Shown here: positions 13,657-26,088 of the stretch, in pieces
Numbering within the stretch: position 1 is the first letter of the stretch
How the letters are laid out: each line of letters opens with the position of its first letter
Assembly (NCBI GenBank): GCA_003255025.1
Contig: QANY01002366.1
Location: 1,185,509 to 1,249,508 of the forward strand
Reading direction: 5' to 3'
DNA length: 64,000 nt
Origin: Datisca glomerata
Lineage: Eukaryota; Streptophyta; Magnoliopsida; Cucurbitales; Datiscaceae
Made by a program: the position numbers and the translations under genes
The notes under the pieces: generated by a model
Told to the model about the DNA's origin: nothing
The model's input: the letters and a program-made list of their open reading frames with translations, nothing else
Database searches by the model: none

Positions 13657-14688
13657 TGTTGGTCGTCGCGGGGCGTGCGCGGCGGAAGCGTGGAGGCGCG
13701 TGACCTTTTAAAGAATTAAACTTTTAATAAAAATGAATCTTTTAATAAAATAAAATTTGTGTAACGCCACGATAACAAATAAAAACTTTTATTAATTTTT
13801 TTTTTCAAAATTTATAAGTTAAATCTACAACATACAAGGTTAGGAATCATATACCTCTTGTAGCATATATCAAGTGTCCTTACAAAACCTTATTGATCCT
13901 CCGTTCCCACGAAATCGTTCCAACGATCAGTAGACTCCAAGATCCACACCAAGATCTTTCAAGTCAATCATCAACGCACTAGGGTGTTTGTGGGCACGTA
14001 GAATATTACAAGACACTTTTCCATCTCTAGATGTTCTCAATACATGAGATCTAGAGATTTATTAAGAATGACTTTAGTGAGATGATTCTCTAAAAGAACA
14101 TGATGAATATTTTTTTAGAGATTTGATTAACGTTTAATCACAAAAAAATATCTCTCTAACACCAATCGTGCTCTCAATTCAACTCTTGATTGACGAACTA
14201 ATGATCTGATTAACTAATTCTCACCTCTTCTTTCAACAACCAAGGCCATTAGAATAATATATGTATATTTTCTAGATAATGCCGTATAAGATTTTTAGGG
14301 ATAAACTGAAATAATATATAATTATAAAATTACCGATTGCAGTGGGACCTATTGTAATTGTGCACAACTACAGTGCCACGTTGCATTGTAGTGTGTCGTG
14401 AGCCAGCACAATGCCTCACGCCACTATGCCTCACGACACCATAATAGTCCATTATTAGTATTTAACACGATGCAATTAGTGCAAATTAAATATTTATTTT
14501 ATTCAGATAATTATCTAGATATCAGTTAATTCAAAATTAACATATTTGATTATTCCATCAACTAACTTATCTGTTATTTCACAAATAATAGATTTAGTTG
14601 ATTTATATTTTTATCTAATAATAATTTAATTATCTAATTTCACAAATTATATATTTTGTCTCACTTATCGATAAAAATATTAATTAGT

Positions 14689-14720
<32 letters not shown>

Positions 14721-15845
14721 CCAAAAATTATATTTAAATATATAAATAATTTAATTAATTAATCACATATAATTATCTCATAATTATGTACTTGCCCTAG
14801 AATAAAAATTCTTTTTACAAGTCAGTCCTTTACTCATGTCATGAAATATTTACACTCTAAACATCGTAGTATAGAGGTGACTTGAGGATCATGGACTTAT
14901 AATTCTAAGCTCCAATAAATCAGATTATTAATTAAACTTTTTAATTGAATAATCTTATTTATTTATTCAATTATTACTCCACTATAATTACACTATTAGA
15001 GATTATAGAATGTATTTACAAAGTATTATCATGTAGTCCACTTACATAATCATTTTATATAGTTATATCCTCCAATTATTGGTTCGTAAATTAGAACTCA
15101 TCAAAATTACTATTTTACCCTTCTAATTACCTCTTGACCCTTAAGTACCATTAATCCATTAGTATGTTTAATTTATAATCTTTATAAATTTGAGCTCAAT
15201 AACCATTCAGTTTCAGAATTAACACTTAAGGGAACCAATATACGATTCGTTAGAAAAGTTTGGATTTCAAATCTTGTAAGATCATGTCCCCATCCATCCA
15301 CATCACCGAACCTCTAAAATAAAAGTCATTAGCTTGATTAACAAATAAACCTTAACAAGTGAATCAAAAGATCCAGTAGACATGCAAAGGAGTTCATGAC
15401 TACTCATGATTCAGACTGATCTACATATGCTCATCGAATTGATGTGTATTAAATTTTTATGATAAATGACACGTTAATAAAGATATTAATTCCCATCGGT
15501 CTTGTCATTCTTATTATATAAAGTACATTAACTAAGATGCCTATATACATCAATGATCCGGATCTAGATCACACGCATTCATAATGCTTAGCGAACCATA
15601 CTAGCAACCATTCACTAAAGATTACATACATTATTATGTTGCTGACAATTTTATTTATTATCTATGATCTTAATCCTCTTGTACTAATACAAGATATTAG
15701 TCTCATTAATGAATATGGAATTTTTAGATATTTATATAAATTATTCAACAATAATTTAAAAGAACAATTATAAGAAAAATGTAATCATCTTTAAATTTCA
15801 TATCAAAATGTCAATACACAGGCTTTGAGGGAATAACCCCCAACA
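13657..15845 (-). repeat. 3' LTR of copia-1 (2,189 bp)
   Basis: Starts TGTTGG and ends CCAACA, perfect 6-bp inverted ends with the TG...CA rule. It lies immediately downstream (minus strand) of a polypurine tract. It is long for a copia LTR, and mostly AT-rich with a (TA)n run at about 14,689-14,716. The minus-strand 3' end (plus 13,661-13,710) is a sharply GC-rich island of about 50 bp. Confidence 0.8.
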
Positions 15846-15860
15846 ATCTCCCGCTTACCC
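15846..15860 (-). promoter_or_regulatory. Polypurine tract of copia-1
   Basis: On the minus strand the sequence reads GGGTAAGCGGGAGAT directly before the LTR start TGTTGG. This is the standard position and composition of the plus-strand primer of an LTR retrotransposon. Confidence 0.7.
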
Positions 15861-15869
15861 TAAAGTAAA

Positions 15870-16249
15870 TGTGACATCTCTCTTAATCCCATGTCATGCA
15901 CGTAACCCTCAAATGACTTCGCAGAAAGTGTCTTTATAAAAGGATCAACCATGTTATGTTTCGATGCTATCTTCATAACAGTCACATCCCCTGGATGTAC
16001 GATCTCTCTTACAAGATGATATTTTCTCTCTTGTGACTCCTCAATTCCTTGAAATTTGTTACCGCCCCACTATTATCACAGTACAAGATCAGTGGCTTGT
16101 CCAAATCTAGAACTACTTCCAGTATCAGAATAGAACTTTCTGAGTCATACCGCCTCTTTCGCAGCTTCACAAGCCGCTATATATTCGGTTTCCATAGTGG
16201 AATCTGCAATGCTAGATTGTTTAATACTTCTCAAAACTACAGCTCCTCC
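15870..16249 (-). pseudogene. Copia-1 RNase H, C-terminal part
   Basis: Downstream half of the copia RNase H domain on the minus strand. GGAVVLRSIKQSSIADSTM, then ETEYIAACEAAKEAV, are followed by a stop, and further on come the C-terminal motifs VTVMKIASKHN and a LSAKSFEGYVHDMGLREM-like segment. The upstream half is on the other side of the hAT insertion at 19,754. The stop after KEAV and a frame change disable it. Confidence 0.8.
16242..16249. repeat. Left 8-bp target-site duplication of hAT
   Basis: GCTCCTCC, identical to 19746-19753. It flanks the terminal inverted repeats and derives from the copia-1 RNase H coding region. Confidence 0.9.
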
Positions 16250-16613
16250 CATAGTTATTTAATTCGGGGACGACAAAAATACGAAGTATTATTCAGCATG
16301 TATAATTTAAGAATTTAACGGTCAAACATTCGGCTAAAATTCGATCAATAATACGTGATACGTAAAAATTCGGATACGGGTTTTAAACAAGTATTATACG
16401 TTTTCTTTTCAAAAATTCGGAACTAAAAATAAGGCTTTAAAATTTATAAATAAATATCAATATAACAATATATTATGAATATGACAAAAAATATCATTCT
16501 ATAAATTTCTTAAACATTTTCATAAACCAAAATATATTGATCAATTAATAGTATTCTATTCAACCAAAATATAGTCATTAATCCAAAATATTCAATCCAA
16601 TCCATAAAAACTA

Positions 16614-18714
16614 TCAAATAATGGGATCGTCGGGTGGTAAAGTTTCATCAAAATAAGTTTCATTTGGGGTACGAAGTAGCTCAGACCAGTTACACAAGCT
16701 CATGTCATCTAAAGCAAATGGTTCTTCTTCAAAAAAACATTGTGGTTCTTCTTCAAATCCTTCTTCAGCAAATGGATTGATCTTAGAAAGATAAATAGGA
16801 GTCATATCTATCTCTTCACGATCCTTATACATTGTCATCATCAAAGAGTTCAATCTCACATACACCAAATCATCCAACATTGTCATTGCCAATCTATTTC
16901 TCTTTTTTGTTTGGGCTGCTTCCCATGCACTCCAATTTTTTTCACAAGCTGACGAGCTACACGGTTGACACAAAATTCTAATTGCAATCTTTTGCTATAC
17001 AGGGAATATTGAACCATTAAACTACCACCAAATACCTATAAGTACAACTATTTACATAGGAATGAAATCAACATAAAACATATGAAAATCTAATTCAAAA
17101 CGAAGAAACACTTAAGAGGATGACTAGTGTTTGTCATAGCAGTGGTTGTACAATTGAACAAGGGTGGAAACTTTAAACGATATTTAACTAGTTCAGTTAC
17201 CAGCTTATCTCTTTGATCTAAAGTCTGTTGAACAAGATATTTGACCCCTTCTCTAATATCAATGTTGTCTTCTTTGTACTTCTCACTAACCATATAAGAT
17301 GGATTAAGAAGTGCAACAGTAGCATGTACCTAATGGAGAATGTTCTTCTATCCTCTCTGCTAAAATATTTTCATCATAAGAGAATAACGAGATGGATCTT
17401 TTACACAATATTGATCAAACGCTTCTCGTGCCCTCTCCATAGCATCATATAAATATCCCGTTGTAGATCCTTCACCATCTACTAATCGAAGAACTCTCAC
17501 CAGAGGCTCAACAATATTCACATAATCTTTCGCATCTACCCAGAAAGACTCATTCTGAATTATTGAAGTCACTAACTTAGCCTGTGCAGTCTTAGTAAAA
17601 TTCAAACCCCTCCATTCAGAAGAAGCAACCAAAATTCTCAAATTGTTTTCACGATCAATTATTGATTGAAGCATCAAAACGGTCGAAGCAAATCTAGTCT
17701 TACACGGAAATTTTAACTCCCTGTCATCTATATGTTTCCTCATCAAGTACAATATCATATGATGCTTATACATGTAATCTACTATTTTTTTTGCATCATC
17801 AATCACACTTTTCACCCATTCAATTTGATTATAATGATCTTTCAATAATCAATTAATACCATGAGCTGCACATTTAGTCCTGTATAATCGAAGATATTTT
17901 CTCATCAACATGCAACTAGTAGACTCATAATTTGAGGCATTATCAGTAACTATTTGCACAACATGTTCAGGGCCAATTTCATCGATGACGGAAGAAAGAA
18001 TGTTATAAAGATACTCACCAGTCAATCTCTCTTATGAACATTCAAACGATTTCAAAAAAAGTAGCACCTAACGGTGAGCTAGCGATAACTTTAACCCATG
18101 ACCGCCTTCTTATGTCTGTCCAAGAATCTGACATAATAGTACAACTTGTACTAGTCCATGATTGTTTTACACATGCAATATAAGTCTCAACATTTGTCCT
18201 TGCCTCAGGTACTAACTTAGTACGAAGCGTTGAATAACTAGGTACAGTATATACCACAACCAAAATCACTTAAAGTTTTATTCATGTCAAGAAATGACTT
18301 GGACTGAATAATATTAAATGCTATGTTGTTCATGATGAAAAACTGAGCAATTTTTTTGTCAACATTTCTATTCTCTTTCTTAGCAGAGAATTCTAGGATT
18401 GTGGTTTAAGTATGATTAGATAGACCCAAAGAGCAAGTGTTCGATCCTTCATTACTTTCATTAACCGAATCATTTTTTCTTTTCTGACTGGAACTATAAC
18501 TTGAATCTCTAATAAAAAAATACGCTTCAGCTTGAACCTCCTTCGGTACTTTACTACATATATTAATATCACCACCACTAATTCCAGCTAAATGAGACTT
18601 TACTCTAGAAATCCATTCAGCAAAATCTCTCTCACAAAATTGGTACTTGAAACGATAATTTGACTGTTCAGCATAATCCCAAAACTTATCTTTTTCCCTC
18701 ACCATGATAATCAA
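16614..18714 (-). pseudogene. hAT transposase remnant (BED finger, DUF659, RNase H-like, hATC)
   Basis: Minus-strand blocks in family order. A BED-type zinc finger with REKDKFWDYAEQSNYRF, then QFCERDF and SRVKSHLAGISGG, is at about 18,540-18,714. A DUF659 region (VPSYSTLRTKLVPEAR, TIMSDSWTD) is at 18,042-18,269, followed by VTDNASNYESTSCMLMRKYL and CAAHGIN near 17,850-17,960. A catalytic-core region lies at 17,360-17,845 (KSVIDDAKKIVDYMYKHH, PCKTRFAST). The hATC dimerisation segment CEKNWSAWEAAQTKKRNRLA, then DDLVYVRLNS, is at about 16,850-16,950. The first zinc-finger cysteine appears replaced by tyrosine (FKYQFC). Several stops and frameshifts separate the blocks, so this copy cannot encode a transposase. 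Confidence 0.88.
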
Positions 18715-19129
18715 AATTCAAAAAATCTGAAATAGAATCAATAAAACCTATAAACAGGACATAATTTGAATTAACAGAAACTAAATTCAGAAAATATGAA
18801 TTAACAGCACAAGTCCAATTCGTTTAAGAGAAGTTCTGAATTAATAGCACAAGTCCAATTCAGTCTAATTCAGTTTAATTTTATACAATCAAATTCAATT
18901 CAGAGAAGTCCAACCAGAACAGAATTCACCTATCATCTTAAAACCTTCGTGAAAAAAAAAAATCAGTTAGGGAGGTCTTACTTGCAAGAAGAAATTACCA
19001 TGACTAATTCTATCCAAGACCAAGACTATAAGATGTTATACATTAGAGACTGAATTATAATATCTATAATCCAAACAATTGAAAAAAAGTTTGCGCTTCA
19101 ACAATGGAGAATCAGACATAGATAATTAC

Positions 19130-19560
19130 AGATAAATGAGCAGAAGGAATAAATTACCTAGAAACAGAACATACCAGAGATCAGAGATTCAGAGAGCAAG
19201 GCTTCAACAATGGAGAATCACGAAGAATAGAAGAACTTACCAGACCAGTGAGCGAGGCTTGAACAATGGAGAATCACGATTCACGAAGAATTAGAGCTTA
19301 AAATCAAAGAAGAGAACATACCAGAGATCAGAGACGAAGCAATTTGGGGATTAGGGTTTTCTGAATCTTAATTCTGAAGAGTCCAGAGATCGCGACGAAC
19401 TTACCAGACCAAAAAGAGGATAGAAATCGTGAAGAATTGAAGAGAGAGGCTTCAACAATGGAGAATCAACAATGGAGAAGAGAGAGACCGAGAGAGGATG
19501 GAAATCGCTGACCGAGAGAGCAGGACTGCAGGACTGCAGGAGTCCTAAAAACGCGAAGAA
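19130..19560 (-). repeat. Internal repeats in the hAT 5' region
   Basis: The string 'caatggagaatcacgaa' and the phrase 'accagagatcagaga' recur several times (near 19,170, 19,207, 19,264, 19,319, 19,458). They lie between the transposase start and the right inverted repeat, which is the promoter/leader side of the transposase. They could be tandemly amplified leader sequence or binding sites. Confidence 0.55.
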
Positions 19561-19745
19561 TGGGGATTTTACCCATTTTAGTCATGCGTTTAATACAGGA
19601 TTCATATTAAACGCGTATTATACGGTTGAAGCCAAAAAACGTGTATTATTCCGTATCTTTCAGTAAAAATAGAAACGGCCAAAAAATGGAAAACGCCAAA
19701 AATATGCTTATTAAACGCCAAAAATATGCGTATTAACTAACTATG

Positions 19746-19753
19746 GCTCCTCC
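19746..19753. repeat. Right 8-bp target-site duplication of hAT
   Basis: GCTCCTCC, perfect copy of 16242-16249. Confidence 0.9.
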
Positions 19754-20700
19754 ACCTAGGGTGAATACTTATCTAAATGTCGACTTTCAACTGTCTTTGT
19801 CTGATTGAAAATCAGAATCAGTATATCCAGTGGAGTTCAGGTCTCTACCTGAATAAACAAGCATATAGTTTCTCGTTCCCCTAAGATACTTGAGAATATG
19901 TTTTATTGCAATCCACTGTTCCGAACCTTGATTTGATTGATAATGAATAAAAATTCCTACTGCATAACAGATGTTCAGTCTCGCACACAATATGGCATAT
20001 ATGAGACTTTCAACTATTGAAGTATATGGAACCTTTCTCATATCCTCTTCCTCCTGAGGTGTCTTAGGACATTGTTCCTTGAAGAGAACAATTCCACGTC
20101 TAGTCGGTTGTTGACCTTTCTTGGAATTCTCCATAGAGAATCTCTCTAGCACCTAATCAATATAAGATGCTTATAAAAGTGCCAAGAACTTGTTCTTTCT
20201 ATTCATTAGGATTTGGATGCCTAGAACATAGCCCGCTTCTCCTAAATATTTCATTTGAAATTTCTCAGCTAATAATTTCTTTACCTTTGACAAAGTTTCT
20301 ATATCATTCCCAATTAGTGGAGTATCATCAACATAAAGAACCAAGAAAATCACTATCTTATCTTTGGTGTATTTATAAACACAGGCTTCGTCAACATTTT
20401 GCTCGAAGCCATAAGACTTTATAATCTCATCAAAGATAAGATTCTAAGATCTAGATACCTGCTTTAATCTATTAATGGATTTAAGCAACTTGCATACTTT
20501 CTGATCTTACCCCTTTTGTACGAACCTTTCTGGTTACATCATATTGATGCTTTCTTCAAGAGATCCATTCAAAAAAGCTGTCTTGACATCCATTTTTCAT
20601 ATCTCATAGTCAAAACTAGCGGCTATGGCCAAAATGATGTGAATGGATTTTAGCATGGCCACAAGGGAGAATGTCTCTTCATAATCGACTCCCTCCCTTT
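19754..20700 (-). pseudogene. Copia-1 reverse transcriptase and N-terminal RNase H
   Basis: From right to left: the RT start (QLVAKS, EETFSLVAMLKSI, the block MDVKTAFLNGSLEE near 20,560), then the catalytic motif LVLYVDDTPLIGND at about 20,306-20,353, and LGEAGYVLGIQIL. The ORF at 19,787-20,152 then carries SNQGSEQWIAIKHILKYLRG and the RNase H opening GYTDSDFQSDKDS. The YVDD box is intact, but stops occur upstream of it and the domain is cut by hAT on its 3' side. Confidence 0.88.
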
Positions 20701-21069
20701 GTGTCTAGCTTTTGGCTACTAACTGTGCCTTGAAAGTCTCTACTTTACCATCTGCACCTCTTTTCTTCTTGAAGATCTATTTACATCCAATGGGTCTGAC
20801 ATCTTCAGGTGGATCTATAAGTTCCCAGATGAAATTAGAATACATAGATTTCATTTCATGGTTTCATGACATCTTGTTATTTCTCCTTTTCAGGATCATC
20901 CATTGCTTCTTCATAAGATAATGGATCATCATCATTAGTGTCTGACACTAGGACACGTGTCTCTAGTTCATAGAGAACTGGTTGTCACAACCCTCCCACT
21001 ACGACGTTGCATCGGGGTTTCCTTTACAAGAACTGTGGTTTCTCTAGTTTGTTCTTTATCAATAGAAAT

Positions 21070-21960
21070 TTAAGGTGGTCTCATCTCATCAGTTGCTAAT
21101 TCCTCGAGAACTACTTTGCTACGATATTTATAGTTTTGCATATGGTCATGCTTAAGAAAGGTTACATTTGTCGACACAAACAACTTTTGATTATTGTGAC
21201 TATAAAAGTACACACCTCTAGTCTCTAGAGAGTAGTCAACGAATGTGTATACCTCAGACCTTGAGTCTAACTTTCTGGTCTTGGGTTTAAGAATGTGAGA
21301 TTGACACCCCCATATACGGAAATGACGCAAACTAGGTTTGGAACCATTCCATAACTCTAAAGACGTCTTGCTTACAGACTTAGAAGGCACTACATTCAAA
21401 ATGTAAGTAGCCGTGTGTAGTGCATATCCCCAAAATATAAGTGACAATGGTGAGTAGCTTAACATCCACCTAACCATATCCAATAAGGTTCGGTTTCTGC
21501 TCTCTGCAACATCATTTTGCTGTGGTGTTCCAGGTGCTGTAAGTTGGGATAAGATTCCACACTCCAGCAAATAATCCTTGAATTCTAAATCCAAGTATTC
21601 ACCACATTGATTGGATCGAAGGGTTTTTAATTATTTACCTAACTGTTTTTTAGCTTCGGCCTTGAAGTCTTTAAACTTTCCAAAAGTTTCAGACTTTCGA
21701 TGCAGTAGATAACTGTAACCATATCTTGAGTAGTCGCCAATGAGAGTGGCAAAATACTCATACCCACCTCTAGCTTGTACATTTATCACTCCACAAACAT
21801 CACTATGTTCTAAGTCAAGTGGTTCCTTGGCTTTTTGGCCATTTCCCGTGAAAGGTCTCTTGGTCATTTTACCCTCTAGACAAGATTCACAAATAGAAAG
21901 AGTTCTAACCTTTAGCTTCTTAAAGCATCATGCTTTGTTAATCTGTTTAACCTATCTAGA
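21070..21960 (-). pseudogene. Copia-1 integrase
   Basis: The minus-strand ORF 21,631-21,867 starts the integrase core (KEPLDLEHSDVCGV, GDYSRYGYSYLLHRKSETF). After a frame break at about 21,600-21,630 it continues in 21,070-21,594 with GEYLDLEFKDYLLECGI, then TAPGTPQQNDVAESRNRTLL, which carries the final catalytic glutamate, then PSKSVSKTSLELWNGSKPSL and a C-terminal region with KTRKLDSRSEVYTFVDY. This is the best preserved part of copia-1, with one frameshift/stop between the two pieces. Confidence 0.9.
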
Positions 21961-22330
21961 TTAATATGTCACAACTTAAGATGTCATAAATATGTGTTAT
22001 CATCATGAGAAACTCTTTATCGTTTATTATTTTTAGGTTTTGTAACTTTAAATAATTCAGAATTATTTAACATGTGTGCAAACGGTTTAAGCATAAACAA
22101 TCTGTTTATAATTTTAGCATGACAGATATCGATTTTTACAAATAATAAACTCTTTATTAATGAAAAAAACTTCGAATAACTATTCTTGCAAAAATGAAAG
22201 AGAAATCAAATTGCTCGAAAAACCAGGAATATAATAAACATAATTCAAAACTAGGTAATTATATCCAAAAAGTAAACAGACTATTCCTAGAAGGACATGC
22301 GTCACTAGGCTAGCACTCAGCATGTCTAAT
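21961..22330 (-). pseudogene. Copia-1 gag-pre-integrase region, truncated
   Basis: Decayed minus-strand text in the expected place: LNYVYYIPGFSSNLISLS (near 22,215), LFMLKPFAHMLNNSELFK (near 22,080), and a zinc-finger-like NTYLWHLKLWHINLDRLNRL (near 21,965). Frame changes are frequent. Homology fades right of about 22,330; protease, gag and 5' LTR were not found. Confidence 0.65.
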
Positions 22331-24424
22331 ATGTGTCATTTTAATTTATATTTAACTGGAATTTCACTGAAAATTTTGTACACCATTTCCGTTCTTTTAC
22401 AAAATACTTTATCAGCAAAATATCATTCAAAAAATATTCATCTCCATCCACATTTAGTAAAAACATTCTAAATTCCTACATGGATTGGATGTTTTTCCTT
22501 CAAAAGAAAACTCATTTTCATGTGTAATATTCCGTGTTTTTGTGATGGATGCTCAAGTATGAAATGGAGCTCACTGGTTTAGGGTTTTTGAAGAAGAAGG
22601 AAGAAAAATGAAGAAGAAGGGGTGAGTTTCGAAGAAAGAGAGAACCCAAAGGAAGAAGGAAGAAGATAAATGGCTCTGATTACGCAAGGGGAAGATGAAA
22701 AAGTGAGAGAGATCTCTGTTTGAGTAAGGGCTCGATGAAGGGAGGGGTATAGTGGGAATTTTAAATCATGTGCGCGACATGTGACATATTAAACGACGTT
22801 TGGTTCGATATTTCAGATCAAGGGAATCTTGTGATGGATAAAAAAATTTTAGAGGCCATTAAGAAAGATGTTAAAATATAAGGGAATAAAGTGATTTTAG
22901 GTTAAAGTGTAGGGGATTCTTTGATCGATGAAAGAGGTGGTATAATGGAGATTTTCTTATCACGTGCATGGAACACTAAATATTAAAGGGTCTTTAATAT
23001 TACGGAGATTTTATGATAGATGGAAAAATTCTAGGGATCAATAGAGAATATGTTCAAGTTAAAGGAGTAAAATGATTTTGGGTCAAAACACAAGGGTTAT
23101 AGGTTAAACCCTTAAAATTTTGTAATTTTGTATCGTGGGATTGTGCTTTGAAAACATATATAGGATCAATAATTTGACGAGGTGGTGGAGGGAAGAAATA
23201 AATGTTTAAAAAAATGAGCAAACTTCATATACAATCCTGCCTACCTCATAATAGTAATACTCAGACGACTATAAAATGAATTGTAAAACTTAATTCACTA
23301 ATTTTATAATTTCAACGAATTTATTAATTTTGATTAAAGAGTTGAGTATTTGATCTTCTATACCCATATAAAACTTAATTGGTGGGTTAAAAAAAGAGGT
23401 TTGCCTCCCAAGATCCTAACGAGACTCGAAAAACATTCATTTTTCAATTTGCTTTCAAATATATATGAAATTAGGATAAGGAAAAAAAGGAGGATGAATG
23501 TTGCATTACTGAATAAGAAAACATTGAGTAGACGTGTTAGAGTCACAAATGAACCAACACAAGGTGAAGTGAAAAGAGGATTTATTGGATGTATTGTTTG
23601 CTACCTCTTTTTTAACAAACATTGCTTTGCAGCGTTTTTGTAAATTTTTTACATTTGACTGTATTAGTTTCAAGTTCATCTCATAAATCTAATCCGTGAA
23701 AGTACAATGAACAATGCATTTTTAGAATGTCGGATAACGGATGAATAACTAACTATATTGATTTGATTCAAAAGATTGATTACCAAACTTGATATTACAC
23801 TAATGTTATTACATATTAATATGTAAATTATAAATTGAAAATAAATTCTATGCATTAAGAAAAAATAATCTCATTCATAACTTAAAATGATTGCAGTTTT
23901 CAAGATTAAATCAATAAAGGTGTATATAATAGGTTCACGGATTGGTAAGTATAGTACATAGAGGTAGAAGTTGTACATTATAAAGAAACTAGATGTAATT
24001 CACGTGCATCGCACGTATTATGTATTTTTATAAAGATATTTCTGAAATTAATAAAGAAAATATGACTTAGTAATTTACACAATATGAATTAGTAATTTAC
24101 GAAGAAAATGCGAATTCTTTTTTTATTTTCCTTATGTATTGACAAAACAAAAATATTCTTATGGCATGTTTATTTGGTGGATTTGGATTACAAATATTAA
24201 ATATTTTGATTTATAATCTAAATCCATATTAACTAAAACTAGATTAAAAAATTTATGTGAGACTCACTGCAAAATTGGATTTGAAATTTATGTTTTTGTG
24301 CATTTCTAATCCAATTCAAAATGAGAGATTACAAATTACAATCTAAATATTTGTTAGTTTTGTTAAAAGTAAAAAAATACCTCTTTTAAAGTTATCAAAT
24401 TATAGTGTCATTTTGTCCTCTAAA
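22331..24424. other. Intergenic DNA without recognised genes
   Basis: Includes a purine-rich stretch (22,580-22,690, 'gaagaagaaggaagaa') resembling a transcribed leader, and repeated phrases on 'ttttatgatagatggaaaaatt' (22,830 and 23,010), suggesting an old internal duplication. No open frame with a recognisable domain. Confidence 0.5.
23989..24016 (-). mobile_element. Possible Helitron 3' terminus
   Basis: Read on the minus strand: a hairpin ACGTGC-GAT-GCACGT, then 12 bases, then CTAG followed by T. A short stem-loop about 10-12 bases before a CTRR end, with T as the next base, is the canonical Helitron 3' end. No 5' TC terminus or Rep/helicase sequence was identified, so this is a structural suggestion only. 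Confidence 0.35.
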
Positions 24425-24788
24425 TAGGGATGGCAAAACTATCCCTGGATAAAAATACCCGTTTCTTTCGACTCGACCCGATCTGCCAGTTTCCCTCGAC
24501 CCGACCCGTTCTTGTCCCGATCCCATCTCCTCAACCCAACCCGACCCCGACTTCCCGACCCAAACTCCTCATCGTATCCTACCCAAACCAACTCGAACTC
24601 CTGACCTCGTGTCCCCAACCTGACTCCCCCGACCTGACCCCACTCCCCGACCCAACCATGACCTCATGTACCTGACCTGTCCTGACCCCGGCTCCCTAAC
24701 CCGACCCCGATCAGTCCCAATTCGTGTCCCCGACCCGACTCCATGACAGTGTCCTAACCCGTCTCGTCTCATCCCGTACACACCCCTA
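24425..24788. repeat. GC-rich CCCGA-type repeat with weak inverted ends
   Basis: Begins TAGGGATGGCAA and ends CACACCCCTA. The interior is a degenerate run of 'cccgac' units, in a sharp GC island within AT-rich DNA. Similar TAGGGGTG-ended GC-rich elements are common in plants, often as non-autonomous hAT-like repeats. Here the flanking 8 bp do not match, so a transposon origin is unproven. Confidence 0.5.
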
Positions 24789-26088
24789 GCGATTATGGAC
24801 ATACAGCTCGATCAAGTCTAGCTACTCACGTATGGGAGAAGGTCATCTCTACCTCTAAATATCGTAAATGAGTAACATTTTTAATTGAAGGGTATTATAA
24901 TAAACTTATTTAATATAACATAATCCAACATACTCAAATTCATAGTAAACACAATATTACAAATTCTAAATCCAAATCATCAATCTAAATCTTTAATCTA
25001 AAATTTAGTAAACATGCCATTAATGATCTTGTTAGTTGCTAAGTGTCACTGAAAATTAGAAGGATTAGTTGTATGACATATATAGATTGATATGAATGCT
25101 ATCAAATATTACTTCAAATAATGAAAACGTATGTCAATATATGATGTATAAAGTAAAGTATATTGGTTGATTATGTAATCTCATTGTTAAAAAAAATACA
25201 CTTATCTGTGATATTTAGAGGTATCATATCAACAATTTTCTATTTAAAAAAGATCAAGAGTTCAAAAGGAAAATAAGAAAAATAACATTTGCGCTATCAA
25301 AATTAACAATTTTGATCACGTTTTGTAAATATTAATGCTTGTTTTTTTATCATGAAGTTAAGCTTTTTACAAAAGAGAGAGAGAGATTAGAACTCCAATT
25401 AACAGATAATTGTATATCAAATGCAATATATCAGCTTATATACAATAATCATGTGTGAGTGAAGGACATTTTTAGTGTATAAAAAGAATAAATGTATTTC
25501 AGTGGAAGTTTCTCTGTCATTATATCTTTTTATATATAATAAAAATATTTTATATTTCTAAAAAATATTTTATATTTCTCAAGTACACTCAACCTGATAG
25601 GAATTAATTGTGATAAAAAAAGTTCAATGACCTATTTGAAAATGATATGATTTTTTGTTATTTTATCAAAATTGGGTGAAATTATGGTACACTCAAAAAA
25701 TATATTTTTAATAGGAAAGAAGAAAAGAATAATCAATAATTTTTATAACTTAAAAGACAGATAATGATTTAGCTTCATATTGCCGTTGGTATTAATGCAA
25801 TGAAATATTGCTTAGTGAGGTTTTTTCCTTTGTTAAATGCCGTATATATTAACCCAGAAAAAGTTTTTGATAATTTATGTATGATTTGAGCTTAAATATA
25901 TAGTGAATGTTTTAGAATTTTCTATATTATCCGTTAAAATATATTTATTATCTCAATTATTCATATAAAAAATTGTATTTAAATTACCTGAATAGTAATA
26001 GATACAAATGGTTTTGGAAGAATAACAATATTGAATTATAACTGGTTTTTTAATTATTATTTTAAAATGATTGATTATGAGTACTAAC
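24789..26088. other. AT-rich intergenic DNA, no gene seen
   Basis: No domain-bearing ORF. Contains a short (GA)n run near 25,375 and a duplicated 'aaaatattttatatttct' phrase near 25,545-25,580. Confidence 0.5.

Larger units (their letters stand above)
16250..19745 (-). mobile_element. hAT-family DNA transposon, 3,496 bp, nested in copia-1
   Basis: Ends are CATAGTTATTTAATTCG (left) and, read inward, CATAGTTAGTTAATACG (right): 17-bp inverted repeats with 15 matches. A perfect 8-bp target duplication GCTCCTCC flanks them, as expected for hAT. A minus-strand hAT transposase remnant lies inside. Subterminal regions on both sides contain repeats of an 'acgtattat' type motif, candidate transposase binding sites. 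Removing the element rejoins the copia RNase H reading ...LGGGA.. across the site. Confidence 0.93.
13657..22330 (-). mobile_element. Copia-1: Ty1/copia element, 5'-truncated, with nested hAT
   Basis: Minus-strand copia polyprotein (gag-pre-integrase, integrase, RT, RNase H in order from right to left) followed by a polypurine tract and a 3' LTR at the left. The element inserted into LINE-1. The coding part is split by a hAT transposon at 16,250-19,745. Gag, protease and the 5' LTR are absent: recognisable homology stops near 22,330, so no target duplication can be checked. Confidence 0.85.

Noticed and set aside
16049..16318. Plus-strand ORF over the copia/hAT junction
   Set aside because: It is antisense to copia-1 RNase H and runs across the hAT insertion border, so it cannot be a real gene.
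24417..24796. 8-bp target duplication around the GC-rich repeat
   Set aside because: Flanking octamers cctctaaa and gcgattat do not match.
24430..24802. Overlapping proline/serine-rich and glycine/arginine-rich ORFs on both strands
   Set aside because: Both are translations of the same CCCGA-type simple repeat; open frames on both strands are a by-product of the composition.
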